This document shows positions 8,542 through 16,983 of a stretch of 42,925 nucleotides of DNA, piece after piece. The notes beneath the pieces are model-generated. The model saw only the letters and a program-made list of their open reading frames with translations, did no database searches and had not been told where the DNA came from. Origin of the DNA: an uncultured bacterium (GTDB lineage: Bacteria; Fidelibacterota; Marinisomatia; Marinisomatales; UBA1611); assembly GCA_905478065.1 (NCBI GenBank), contig CAJQGZ010000064.1, positions 1-42,925 on the forward strand. Reading direction: 5' to 3'. The number at the start of each line of letters is the position of its first letter. Position 1 is the stretch's first letter. Position numbers and translations under genes: made by a program.

Positions 8542-10275
8542 TTACTTTTCCGAATCAATAAAATTTTGGATTTTTTCATTCCACCTTGTCCATCTTTCCT
8601 TTTTTACAGACCTCTTTGGAGTGCCTTCAAAACTTTTCGTTCCATCAGCATACCACTCTATCCATTTACCAATAGCCAACCCTTCTTCAACTTCACCTTC
8701 AATGCTTTTTTGTCCATCGGAATACCACTCAGTCCATTTCCCTGTTAGCACTCCACTTTCCCAATTTGCTTCTTGCTTTGAATTGCTATTAGCATACCAC
8801 TGAGTCCATTCCCCACTAGGAAGACCCTCCTCATAGGATTCTACTGATTTTTTTTCACCATTAACAAAATACTCTGTCCAGGAACCAACCTTAGCCCCTT
8901 CCAAATACTCGCCTTCTATTTTCTCTTGGCCGCTTTCATACCATTCCGTATACTTGCCATTTAAGCTTCCGCTTGACCAATTATATTCTTTTTTATTTGT
9001 TCCTGATTCGAACCACTCACTCCAAGTGCCCTCTTCTTTTCCATTTAGATATGACTGAGATAATTTTTCATTGCCATTCTCAAACCAAAGATTCCAAGTT
9101 CCACTGCCTTTACCTAGTTTACCTTCACCGCCCGATTCATAAGTAACCTGTACTCTTTTTTCACCATTCGAATACCACTCTGTCCATTCTCTGTCCATAA
9201 CGTCATATTGATCTTTTTTTGGATCAAAATCATTCAATGCCGATACAGCAATCAAGTTTGATAGCAAACCATTTTCGTATCTACCTTCTAATTGTTTGTT
9301 CGCCTCAGAATCTCTAAATGTCCATTTGCCAGACCTTAGGCCCGCATCAAATACTCCCGAACTATCAAGCATCCCTTCTCGACTCCACCAAACCCAAGTT
9401 TTATCTTCCCGATTATTTTTAAAAAAACCTTCACTAGATTTTTGTTGATCATCAAACCAAAGTATAAATGCAGATTCACTTTCTTTTTTATTTAGCTCAT
9501 GAGAGCGCCAGCCCCAAGGATACCAATTAGTCCACTTACCAGATTTTTCACCATCTATGTAATCTCCCTCAACCTCAATTTGTCCATTATTGTACCATAA
9601 AAGCCATTTACCATTTTTTTTATTGTTTTTATAGGTTTCTTTTAACTTTGTTTGCCCATTACTATGCCATTCAACCCATTGGCCATCTTTTTCGCCGTTG
9701 ATATAGTTACCAGTTTCTTTGAGTTGCCCATTGGGATGCCAATAATTCCAAATGCCATCATTTAAAAAAGCTAAACTAGAGCTATCACTACTTACAGGGT
9801 TCCCTTCCTCTCTTTTTTGCCCGTTTGGATACCAATAAACCCATAGACCATCAGGTTTACCATTTAAAAAGTTACCTTCAACCATTAATTGGCCATTCTG
9901 ATACCACTCTGTCCATTTCCCATCATGGATACCTTCTTTATAAGTTCTCTCAAACTCTAGCTGCCCATTGGAATACCATTGTTTATGAACTCCATTCTTA
10001 ATTCCTAATTGATATTCAATTTCCTCTTCAGGCTGACCGCTTTCATACCAATTGTTCCATTTTGCATCAGGCTTACCATCGACATAATTATATTCTAGCT
10101 TATTAATCCCACTAGCCCAAATAGCCTTTACATTACCACTAAAACTAGTATCTTGGTCTGGAGCGTACACCAACCCGTTTCTATCAAACAGATCTTCATA
10201 TTTAATTATCTGATCATCTTGAGCAAACGCCAAAGCATAAAATACTAGAAATAGATAAAATCGAGATATATTCAT
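8542..10275 (-). CDS. Secreted MORN_2-repeat protein (YwqK-like)
   Basis: 577 residues: a signal peptide (hydrophobic residues 4-18 ending AFAQ) followed by about 19 tandem repeats of roughly 24 residues. The repeat pattern is Y-x-x-G-x-x-x-G-x-W-x-x-W-Y-x-x-G-Q-x-x-x-E-G, seen for example as NGKPDGLWVYWYPNGQ. This is the MORN_2 repeat of YwqK-type proteins, which stack into long beta-sheet rods. The two central repeats around residues 270-290 and 340-370 are degenerate or carry insertions. Some database members are labelled antitoxin, but nothing here suggests a toxin-antitoxin pair. An extracytoplasmic, probably scaffold or binding role is inference. The small gene at 10294-10485 lies 18 bases upstream on the same strand. 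Confidence 0.9.
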   Translation of the reverse strand: MNISRFYLFLVFYALAFAQDDQIIKYEDLFDRNGLVYAPDQDTSFSGNVKAIWASGINKLEYNYVDGKPDAKWNNWYESGQPEEEIEYQLGIKNGVHKQWYSNGQLEFERTYKEGIHDGKWTEWYQNGQLMVEGNFLNGKPDGLWVYWYPNGQKREEGNPVSSDSSSLAFLNDGIWNYWHPNGQLKETGNYINGEKDGQWVEWHSNGQTKLKETYKNNKKNGKWLLWYNNGQIEVEGDYIDGEKSGKWTNWYPWGWRSHELNKKESESAFILWFDDQQKSSEGFFKNNREDKTWVWWSREGMLDSSGVFDAGLRSGKWTFRDSEANKQLEGRYENGLLSNLIAVSALNDFDPKKDQYDVMDREWTEWYSNGEKRVQVTYESGGEGKLGKGSGTWNLWFENGNEKLSQSYLNGKEEGTWSEWFESGTNKKEYNWSSGSLNGKYTEWYESGQEKIEGEYLEGAKVGSWTEYFVNGEKKSVESYEEGLPSGEWTQWYANSNSKQEANWESGVLTGKWTEWYSDGQKSIEGEVEEGLAIGKWIEWYADGTKSFEGTPKRSVKKERWTRWNEKIQNFIDSEK

Positions 10276-10293
10276 TTTAATGCGAAGTAGTTT

Positions 10294-10485
10294 TTAAATA
10301 GGCTTAACCAAATAAACCTGAATATTTGTGCCACCACTACTACTTGACACAACAGTAAATCCCTTTTTGATATAATCATCTACAGCATCAACAAGCTCTA
10401 GGCCACAACTAACAGTTGTGGTAATCATCACGTTGTTATCTCCTTCGAAAATATCTAAATGTTCAATAATTTTACGTTCACCCAT
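10294..10485 (-). CDS. Small conserved-looking hypothetical protein, 63 aa
   Basis: The predicted product is a compact soluble alpha/beta protein with one cysteine (VSCGLEL), a run of serines (VVSSSSGGTN) and no signal or membrane segment. A clear Shine-Dalgarno GGAG lies seven bases before the ATG, which supports real translation. A 12-bp perfect palindrome (10498-10509) sits just upstream of that site. It lies between the EamA permease gene and the MORN gene on the same strand. I do not recognise the family. Confidence 0.65.
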   Translation of the reverse strand: MGERKIIEHLDIFEGDNNVMITTTVSCGLELVDAVDDYIKKGFTVVSSSSGGTNIQVYLVKPI

Positions 10486-10497
10486 TCATTTACTCCA

Positions 10498-10509
10498 ATT
10501 GTTAACAAT
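10498..10509. promoter_or_regulatory. 12-bp perfect palindrome before a small gene
   Basis: ATTGTTAACAAT reads the same on both strands and lies two bases upstream of the GGAG ribosome-binding site of the 63-residue gene. A TATAGT -10-like hexamer lies about 15 bases further upstream on the minus strand, so the palindrome would fall in the early transcript. Candidate operator; AT-rich sequence makes chance occurrence possible. Confidence 0.35.
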
Positions 10510-10556
10510 AATTTCTATTTAACTATACAAATTAATTTTTTTCTTAACCACAATTT

Positions 10557-11465
10557 TCATTGAGATCTCATTTTTTTACTAAACTCATTCGAAATAACCA
10601 TTTTAATAGAAAAAAGTACTATTACAGACCCTACTATAAAATTGAAATTTATTAACTCATCAAAAAATAATATACCGATAATGGTCGCAAATAAAACTTG
10701 AACATAGCTAATTGGAGCAGCCTTTGTAGCTGGTAATTCTTTATATCCATAGGTTAAAAACAATTGTCCAAGTTGAGTAAAAACACCCACAAGAATCAAA
10801 TACGACCACTCTTTAAGTGATGGAGTGTTCCAATTTGAAAAAATAAATGGAAGGAATACTGGAACTGTGAAAAGGGGGAAGAAGAACATCACAACTAAGG
10901 GGTGTTCATTTAAATTAGTAGCTTTTTTAACTAGAACATAAGCTAGACCTGTCAAAATACTTCCACTTACTGCTAAAATTAAATTCATAATATCTATTGA
11001 GTTTTGCGATATAATTGGAAAGCCCAACAAGCAGTACACACCAAAAAAACCAGAGCATAAACCAATAATTATATTTTTAGTTATTGGCTCTGAAAGTAGT
11101 AAAACAGCAAAAACTGCAGTAAATAAAGGATATAGATACTGAATCACAGTCGCCTCAGATAGAGGGAAACGATTAATTGATTCATAGACTAGAAAAAGTG
11201 CAACTGTTCCTGCTAGACCCCTAGCTGCAAGTAACTTTCTGTGTTTTCCGAAAGGATTTATTTTTTTTCGATATATAAAAATCCAAGTCAGAACTAATGT
11301 AAAAAGACCTCTTACAAAAACGATCTGAATTGTAGGAAGAGTTTCTCCCGCCATTTTAACAAAGACAGTCATCATGCAGAAACTAGCTGCACTTAAAACC
11401 ATAAATATAAACCCGAATGATAATGGGGAATTATCTACGACTTGATTGAGTAAACCCCTCTTCAA
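10557..11465 (-). CDS. EamA/DMT-superfamily permease
   Basis: 302 residues with about ten hydrophobic helices arranged as two EamA halves, typical of drug/metabolite transporters of the RhaT/YdcZ type. Repeat-type motifs are visible: FVRGLF in the first half and the PISYVQVLFATIIGILFFDE segment near the C-terminus. It is an inner-membrane exporter or importer of a small metabolite; the substrate cannot be assigned. The frame opens at a TTG (11465) without a clear ribosome-binding site. An internal ATG at residue 18 is possible but would start within the first helix. It lies 31 bases after the rhodanese gene on the same strand. Confidence 0.88.
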   Translation of the reverse strand: MKRGLLNQVVDNSPLSFGFIFMVLSAASFCMMTVFVKMAGETLPTIQIVFVRGLFTLVLTWIFIYRKKINPFGKHRKLLAARGLAGTVALFLVYESINRFPLSEATVIQYLYPLFTAVFAVLLLSEPITKNIIIGLCSGFFGVYCLLGFPIISQNSIDIMNLILAVSGSILTGLAYVLVKKATNLNEHPLVVMFFFPLFTVPVFLPFIFSNWNTPSLKEWSYLILVGVFTQLGQLFLTYGYKELPATKAAPISYVQVLFATIIGILFFDELINFNFIVGSVIVLFSIKMVISNEFSKKMRSQ

Positions 11466-11496
11466 AAAACTTGTTTCAGATAAATACGAACAGTGT

Positions 11497-11862
11497 TCAA
11501 TCTAACCTCGGATGTTTTTTCCAAGCCACAAACCCACCTTCAATAGTAAAAGCTTTAAAATTATTTTTTTTTAAAAAAGCAGCAGCAAGCTTTGAACGGC
11601 TTCCCGTTTTACAGTAAACAATTATTTTTTTATTTTTATAATACTCTAGTATCGTTAGTTTTTTTTCTAATTGATTTACTGGTATAAGAAGCGCATTTTT
11701 TATACTGCCATCATAGTTAAACTCATTTTGAGTCCTAACATCTAAAAAAAGAACTTCATCATCGTTTAAATATTTAATGGCTTCTTTTACTGTTAAATTA
11801 TTTTTTTCTTCACATCCAATCAAAAGAAAAAAAAATAAAAAATAAAAACTTTTCTTGAACAT
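11497..11862 (-). CDS. Rhodanese-domain lipoprotein
   Basis: 121 residues. A lipoprotein signal peptide ends at LLIGC with Cys17. The rest is a single rhodanese domain: DVRTQNEF near 41-48, the active-site loop CKTGSRS starting at Cys84, and a C-terminal GGFVAWKK. Rhodaneses move sulfane sulfur through the active-site cysteine; the loop length and C-x-x-G-x-R pattern look catalytically competent. A periplasmic or outer-membrane-anchored location is inferred from the lipobox. It follows the GIDE-domain gene by 12 bases. Confidence 0.92.
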   Translation of the reverse strand: MFKKSFYFLFFFLLIGCEEKNNLTVKEAIKYLNDDEVLFLDVRTQNEFNYDGSIKNALLIPVNQLEKKLTILEYYKNKKIIVYCKTGSRSKLAAAFLKKNNFKAFTIEGGFVAWKKHPRLD

Positions 11863-11874
11863 AATAAACTTAAC

Positions 11875-12744
11875 CTAACCGAACACATTCAAAATTAAAC
11901 CTAAACCTAATCCAGAAAAAATGATACCTAAGGGTACAACCCAAAATTGCCCGCCTCTATCCTCAATTAGTTCTTTTTCGGATTTGTCACTAACAATGAA
12001 AACACTGTTGTTAACCATTTCAATTGCAGCCGTAACGCTTTTTGAATTTTTTATTTCTTTTTGTAATAAAGGCCTAGCATGACCTAGAACGTAGATATTG
12101 TCATTAGGTTCTAAGTAAGTCACTCTACAGCGCATTCTTTTTTTACCTCCAAAAAGCCCTCTAAACCTTATTCTATTTTTATTACAATAATTTCGAACGT
12201 TTAATGGCAATTTATCTGAAAACAATAAAGCTGTTTCATATTGACTGTCACGTTTCACATCATCCATATTTGCACCTTCTAATTTTATTAGTACTGAACC
12301 AGAATCATCGCTAATAAAAAAAGGCACTTGACCCTTTGCTTTGTGCCTTGTAATCCATCTCCCATGCTTACCTCTTTTTACTCGCTCTTCAATATGCACG
12401 CGCCAAAAAACACATTTTTTTTTATCAAAAGGGTCTTCTAATACTTTATCAGAAACTTCTATCTTCCCTTTTAATTCAACTAAACCCATAGCAACAGATC
12501 TCATTTTAGATGTAGGAACGTTTTCAATCAGCCTCTTCAATTTTAAATTTTTAAGACTGTTGTAAAACATGTATAACCCAGCGCAGAGTAATAAAACCCC
12601 AAAAAGTCCACCATCTTTTGCTATCTGACCAATGCTACTACTGTATCGAACAAAATTATTTTGAACTTCATAGCAAGGAAAAATAAAGCTGGAGACTACA
12701 CAAGTAACAAAACAATTCATTAAAAGGGCACTCTTAGAATTCAC
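11875..12744 (-). CDS. GIDE-domain (bacterial MULAN/E3-ligase-like) membrane protein
   Basis: 289 residues with hydrophobic segments near 9-25 and 46-62, a soluble middle part, and a C-terminal helix (about 268-288). The middle part has features of the GIDE domain (PF12483, also found in the eukaryotic mitochondrial ligase MUL1): SVAMGLVELKGK followed by DPFDKKKCVFWRV and later FISDDSGSVLI. No RING finger is present, so ubiquitin ligase activity is not implied despite how databases often name it. The GTG start at 12744 is preceded by AGGA at eight bases; an ATG at residue 9 is the alternative. Its role in bacteria is unknown. It is divergent from the MFS gene. Confidence 0.8.
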   Translation of the reverse strand: MNSKSALLMNCFVTCVVSSFIFPCYEVQNNFVRYSSSIGQIAKDGGLFGVLLLCAGLYMFYNSLKNLKLKRLIENVPTSKMRSVAMGLVELKGKIEVSDKVLEDPFDKKKCVFWRVHIEERVKRGKHGRWITRHKAKGQVPFFISDDSGSVLIKLEGANMDDVKRDSQYETALLFSDKLPLNVRNYCNKNRIRFRGLFGGKKRMRCRVTYLEPNDNIYVLGHARPLLQKEIKNSKSVTAAIEMVNNSVFIVSDKSEKELIEDRGGQFWVVPLGIIFSGLGLGLILNVFG

Positions 12745-12864
12745 GAGAATATTCCTAATTATTTATAAAATTAAAGTTTTAAGTTTTTAATTTAATGCAT
12801 ATTTAAATTGCAATTGACTCTCTTTAATGAGGAAAAATCAAATTATAAAACCCTATGATTATTT

Positions 12865-14094
12865 ATGCTGGATATTTTAAGAAATAAAACTTTTTTATTA
12901 TTTTTTCTTGGAAATATCATATCATTAATTGGATTTGGTTTTAATTTAATTGCATTTAGCTGGCTTGTACTTGAAGAAACCGGATCCGAATTTGCACTTG
13001 GGAAAATCATGGCTGCTGCAACAACGCCTGGCTTAATTCTTGCCTTATTTGCTGGCGTTATAATTGATAAAGTTAATCGAAAATGGCTCTTAGTGATTCT
13101 AGATATTTTTAGAGTATTAGTCCTTGCAGTTTTCATTTATAACTTTAAAGTCGACGGTTTTAATTTATTGGTACTTTACCCTGTTATGATGTTAATGGGT
13201 TTAGGCAACTCACTCTTTTGGCCAACGGCTCAGGCATTTGTCCAAGAGTTGGTAGATGAAAAAGATTATTTCCCGGCAAATGCATTATTATCCGCTAGCT
13301 ATCAAGTAGGTTCATTAATTGGTGCCAGCGCAGGCGGGTTTATAGTTCATATTTATGGCCCCATAGCTGCATTGTATTTTAATGCTATGGCCTATTTTAT
13401 TTCTGCTATCTTTATTTCTCTCGCGCCGTTTAAAAATAATAACCCTAGAGAAAATTCTGAAAATATATTGAATGCAATATCGAAAGGCTTTTTATTTTTA
13501 AAAGACAAGGCGGGGGTTCTTTTTCTTGGTCTTACAACCATTATGTCTGACATAGCAATTTGGGGAGCACTTAGTGTCCTAACGATTACTATATCAAAAG
13601 AAATTTTTAATAAAGGCAGCTGGGGTTATGGCCTAATGGATGGCATGTATGGTTTCGGAGCATTGATATCAACAGTTGTAGTCGCAATACTTACTAAAAA
13701 ATTTGGACGGAGAAAATCTTTGATTGCGTGTTATAGCATAGCTGGGTTGTGCTGTTTCATATCACCATTTGCGCCAACAATTTATATTGCTGGGATTGCT
13801 TATCTTTTGATGGGACTATATAATAATTCAGCAAGAATAATTGTAAGAACTCTTTTTATGGAAATAATACCAAACAATATAATGGGCAGAGTACAAACTA
13901 TTTTTGGCGTTTACACTAGAGTGATGATGTTAATTAGTGTGTTAATAGCAGGGTGGATTACTGAGAACTTAACCCCCTACGCAGGTATGAATTTTGCAAG
14001 TGCTCATTATTTTGTAGCGTTTATAGGAGCTGTTATTATAAGCAATTACTCAAATTTTAAAAAAGCAATATTCAATTCTAAAAACCATGCCTGA
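12865..14094 (+). CDS. Major facilitator superfamily transporter (MFS_3/EntS-like)
   Basis: 409 residues with about twelve hydrophobic helices. The N-terminus (RNKTFLLFFLGNIISLIGFG) and the motif DKVNRKWLLVILD after helix 2 match the MFS_3/DHA3 group that includes EntS-type exporters. The start is the only in-frame ATG after a nearby TGA stop. The substrate is not predictable. The stop overlaps mutM by eight bases, so the two are cotranscribed, a link that need not be functional. Confidence 0.9.
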   Translation: MLDILRNKTFLLFFLGNIISLIGFGFNLIAFSWLVLEETGSEFALGKIMAAATTPGLILALFAGVIIDKVNRKWLLVILDIFRVLVLAVFIYNFKVDGFNLLVLYPVMMLMGLGNSLFWPTAQAFVQELVDEKDYFPANALLSASYQVGSLIGASAGGFIVHIYGPIAALYFNAMAYFISAIFISLAPFKNNNPRENSENILNAISKGFLFLKDKAGVLFLGLTTIMSDIAIWGALSVLTITISKEIFNKGSWGYGLMDGMYGFGALISTVVVAILTKKFGRRKSLIACYSIAGLCCFISPFAPTIYIAGIAYLLMGLYNNSARIIVRTLFMEIIPNNIMGRVQTIFGVYTRVMMLISVLIAGWITENLTPYAGMNFASAHYFVAFIGAVIISNYSNFKKAIFNSKNHA

Positions 14095-14893
14095 GCTCCC
14101 AGAAGTACAAACAGTAGCAAATCATATTAAACCCTATGTGATTGGTAAATATGTACTATCTATAAATCCAATTTGGGATAAAGTATTAGATAACTTTCAT
14201 CATCAAGATATTAAAGGTAGAAATAAGATTTTAGATGTCACTCGAAGAGCAAAGTTTATCATCATTAACTTTGAGAAATTTTTGATTGCAGTGCATCTTA
14301 GAATGACTGGGAAACTTTATGTTTTAGAAGGGACTGATATACCAAAGCATACTAGCGCAATAATGGAGCTTGAAAGTGGTGAAAAATTAATTTTTGAAGA
14401 TACAAGAAAGTTTGGGAGAATCTATAAATACGATGATCTTATGTTAATAAATGAAAAACATGGTCCCGAGCCTCTTGAAGATGATTTTACTAGTGAGTGG
14501 TTATTAACCAACTTTAAAAGTAGGAAAAGGAATATCAAAGCTCTTTTATTAGATCAATCATTCCTTTCGGGACTGGGGAACATATATGTTGACGAAAGTC
14601 TTTGGGCTAGTAACATTCACCCAAATTCAATTTCATGTTATATCCCAAAAAAGAAAATTATAATTCTTCACAAAAATATACGTGAAATATTAAGCGAATC
14701 TATTGAACAGCTTGGAACGACCTTTATAAGTTTTACGTTCTTAAACGGGCAGTCAGGAAACTATTCTAACGAACTAAAAATATTTGGAAAACAAGGCGCG
14801 CCTTGCATAAAGTGCTCAAATACTATTGAAAAAATTAAAGTAGCTGGTAGAGGAACTCATGTGTGTAGCAAATGCCAAAAAATACATAAATGA
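14087..14893 (+). CDS. mutM: Formamidopyrimidine-DNA glycosylase (Fpg/MutM)
   Basis: Bifunctional glycosylase and beta/delta-lyase that removes 8-oxoguanine and formamidopyrimidines. 268 residues, normal length. N-terminal PELPEVQ supplies the catalytic Pro and Glu after Met removal. A conserved lysine lies in LRMTGKLYV. The C-terminal zinc finger has Cys240, Cys243, Cys260 and Cys263 with AGRGTH between the pairs. All key residues are present, so it should be active. It overlaps the MFS gene by eight bases and is followed 21 bases later by the YwaF-like gene. Confidence 0.97.
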   Translation: MPELPEVQTVANHIKPYVIGKYVLSINPIWDKVLDNFHHQDIKGRNKILDVTRRAKFIIINFEKFLIAVHLRMTGKLYVLEGTDIPKHTSAIMELESGEKLIFEDTRKFGRIYKYDDLMLINEKHGPEPLEDDFTSEWLLTNFKSRKRNIKALLLDQSFLSGLGNIYVDESLWASNIHPNSISCYIPKKKIIILHKNIREILSESIEQLGTTFISFTFLNGQSGNYSNELKIFGKQGAPCIKCSNTIEKIKVAGRGTHVCSKCQKIHK

Positions 14894-14914
14894 AAAATAG
14901 AGAAGGAAAGTGGA

Positions 14915-15637
14915 TTGACTCTAATTTCTAATTATATGTACGATGAAACGATTCCCTTTGAGTTCATGGGAGTAGATCATTTCGTCTCTATCGTTGTTTT
15001 CATAATACTATGTATCGCAATACCTTTGTTTGCTAAAACTAGATTGAATGAAGAACAGCAGCACTCTGTTGGAATTATTATAGGCAGTTTGGTTTTGTTT
15101 TCATATTTAAGTTGGGTTTTATTAGAAATTGCTGGCGGAACATTCAGCATAAAACTCCATCTGCCCTTCCATTTGTGCCGGGCTGCTAACATTTTGGTTT
15201 TTTTTGTTTTAGTATATAGAAGTCCACTGGCTTATGAAATAGTTTTTTTTTGGGGACTAACCGTTATACATGCCGTTATAACCCCAGATATTACCCAAGG
15301 CTTCCCACATTATCATTTTATAAGATATTGGCTTAGTCATCAGTTAATGATAATCGCAATTATTTACGCTACATTTGTTTACGATATGAGGCCGAATAAA
15401 AAGAGTATTTATGTTTCTTTTTTCAGTCTCATTATTTTTTTTGCAATTACAATTCCCATCAACTTGTTATTAAAAGCTAATTATTTTTGGATTTGTGGGA
15501 AACCCCCTGTTGGAACAATATTAGATTTTTTTGGTCCATGGCCATGGTATTTAATTGTAGCAACAATTTTAGCTCTAATTCATTTTTACTTTTTTTATTA
15601 TTTAACTAATTATGTTTTATCAAAAACATCAAAATAA
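14915..15637 (+). CDS. YwaF/TIGR02206-family integral membrane protein
   Basis: 240 residues with about seven hydrophobic helices. It matches the YwaF (TIGR02206) pattern: a start of F-M-G-x-D-H-F, HLPFHLCRAANI in the middle, a region GFPHYHFIRYWLSHQ, and a late GPWPWY. Function is unknown for the family; conserved His residues in the helices are typical. The TTG start at 14915 is favoured because AGAAGGA lies just upstream; the ATG at 14936 is the alternative. Same strand as mutM with a 21-base gap. Confidence 0.85.
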   Translation: MTLISNYMYDETIPFEFMGVDHFVSIVVFIILCIAIPLFAKTRLNEEQQHSVGIIIGSLVLFSYLSWVLLEIAGGTFSIKLHLPFHLCRAANILVFFVLVYRSPLAYEIVFFWGLTVIHAVITPDITQGFPHYHFIRYWLSHQLMIIAIIYATFVYDMRPNKKSIYVSFFSLIIFFAITIPINLLLKANYFWICGKPPVGTILDFFGPWPWYLIVATILALIHFYFFYYLTNYVLSKTSK

Positions 15638-15639
15638 AT

Positions 15640-15668
15640 GACTGTTGTAAAATCGTTTTATAATAGTC
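15640..15668 (+). other. 13-bp RNA stem-loop after the YwaF-like gene
   Basis: The arms at 15640-15652 and 15656-15668 pair over 13 positions with a TCG loop. Two of the pairs are G-U, so the stem is fully paired only in plus-strand RNA (the minus-strand version would have A-C mismatches). No T-tract follows, so it is either a weak terminator or a 3' processing/stability element of the mutM-ywaF transcript. Confidence 0.5.
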
Positions 15669-15695
15669 GATGGACCAAAAGAGAGTGTATTTGAT

Positions 15696-16100
15696 ATGAT
15701 AGATCAATACAAATACACTTGGAAAATGGTAAAACCCTTAATTCCAATTATATTTTTAGCTCTCTGGGTTATATTATTTGAAGAGAAGATATGGCCTGAT
15801 TGGGAGAATGAAATTCCAATAAAAACTTTTAGTAAAGGTGCACTTCAATGGGAATATGCAATGGACCCTAATATTGCAAATGAAAACTATCGTTTTCAGT
15901 TTGTTGCATTTTCTGGCCAAGTAGATACCTTTAAAAATGATACCTTGATTATTGATAAAACAACATTCTGTAAAATGGAAAACGCAGATACTACTCTTTT
16001 CAAAAAAATTATAGGTAAAACTGTTATAATTAAAGGAAGAATATTAGGCTACAATAGAACATCTAAAAAGTTAAGATTAGATAAATCTTTCATTTTATAG
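15696..16100 (+). CDS. Membrane-anchored OB-fold (tRNA_anti-like) protein
   Basis: 134 residues: one N-terminal membrane helix (about 12-30), then a small beta-rich domain with FSGQVDTFKNDTLIID, a cysteine (TTFCKM) and TVIIKGRILGYN near the end. The spacing matches the tRNA_anti-like OB-fold family (PF12869) common in Bacteroidetes. It is clearly related to the protein at 17954-18355 (IKGRILGYN versus IKGRCLGYD; both end in a short beta strand). Its stop is one base from the convergent DUF5777 gene stop. Function unknown. Confidence 0.75.
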   Translation: MIDQYKYTWKMVKPLIPIIFLALWVILFEEKIWPDWENEIPIKTFSKGALQWEYAMDPNIANENYRFQFVAFSGQVDTFKNDTLIIDKTTFCKMENADTTLFKKIIGKTVIIKGRILGYNRTSKKLRLDKSFIL

Positions 16101-16101
16101 A

Positions 16102-16983
16102 CTACCAGGTTTCTGAGTCATTCCCCTTAAAAGAAAAGGCTCTAGATATATTAAAGCCTAAATACAGTTTTCCTGATGAAGGATCGCCATTAGCCTTTTC
16201 TATAAAAGTAAATTCATATGGGCCTTGCGCATTGGAGAGCATTACTTGAAAAACATGCCCTCCAGTTTCATAGTCAAAACCTACAGCAAAGCTATTTTTA
16301 TAATTACTATCTCGATCCTCTAATGGAATGAAATAGTCTGCATTGATTGAAAACTGGTTCGTGATCTTATACCTGCCCGCAAATCCAAATGAAGCTAGTT
16401 GATGTTTCTCATTAGGTGTTAGAACAAGGTTTCTATGTATGACAGTTGGTAAAACCTGTAACGAAAGATTGCGATTAAATTTTCTGCCAATGATTAATTG
16501 ATTTATGTAGAGCAAACGATTCGAAAAATTTTCTTTCAGTGCGGGTGTTTGTTCAGATTTACGGTTCGTCTTAATTCCGATATCATTAAATAAAATAACC
16601 GAAATAGGAAAATTTTTAACGCCCTTAGATTGCCTTATTAATTTTGTTTTAAGAAATATATCATATACTTTATCAAAACTACTTCTCCCTGCTCCTAAGG
16701 CAAGAACATCATTAAATCCATAACTAAAATCATAACGTATTGCTGCATAATCAGTACCAAAAAGGTCATAGAACCCATTTTCGATCGATCCAAAACGATG
16801 TTGTATCATAAATTGCAGAACTTTTGGCGCAGGGATTTCTAATGATTGCGCATTAGCAACCCTCGTCCCTTTAAAAGCCGATTGCACATATTCGACATTT
16901 ACCTCTTCATCGTTCAGAATATCTAAAAGATCATCTTGGCTGTATGAAAGACAAATAAAAAAAATTAAAAATATATACTTCAT
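16102..16983 (-). CDS. DUF5777-family outer-membrane beta-barrel
   Basis: 293 residues with a short signal peptide ending at SYSQ. Family traits seen: AFKGTRVANAQSLE near residues 38-51, FMIQHRFGSIENGFYDLFG, YDFSYGF, LGAGRSSFDKVYD, and alternating beta strands to the C-terminal aromatic residue. DUF5777 barrels are often encoded next to YceI and cytochrome-like lipoproteins in the Bacteroidetes group, as here. The ATG overlaps the YceI stop by four bases (ATGA), so they are cotranslated. Role not established. Confidence 0.85.
   Translation of the reverse strand: MKYIFLIFFICLSYSQDDLLDILNDEEVNVEYVQSAFKGTRVANAQSLEIPAPKVLQFMIQHRFGSIENGFYDLFGTDYAAIRYDFSYGFNDVLALGAGRSSFDKVYDIFLKTKLIRQSKGVKNFPISVILFNDIGIKTNRKSEQTPALKENFSNRLLYINQLIIGRKFNRNLSLQVLPTVIHRNLVLTPNEKHQLASFGFAGRYKITNQFSINADYFIPLEDRDSNYKNSFAVGFDYETGGHVFQVMLSNAQGPYEFTFIEKANGDPSSGKLYLGFNISRAFSFKGNDSETW

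Noticed and set aside
8542-10275. CRISPR array or tandem satellite in the MORN gene
   Set aside because: The periodicity is about 24 residues with strongly diverged DNA copies and an intact reading frame, so it is coding repeats.
11875-12744. Ubiquitin ligase activity
   Set aside because: Only the GIDE domain is present; there is no RING finger and no sign of a ubiquitin system.
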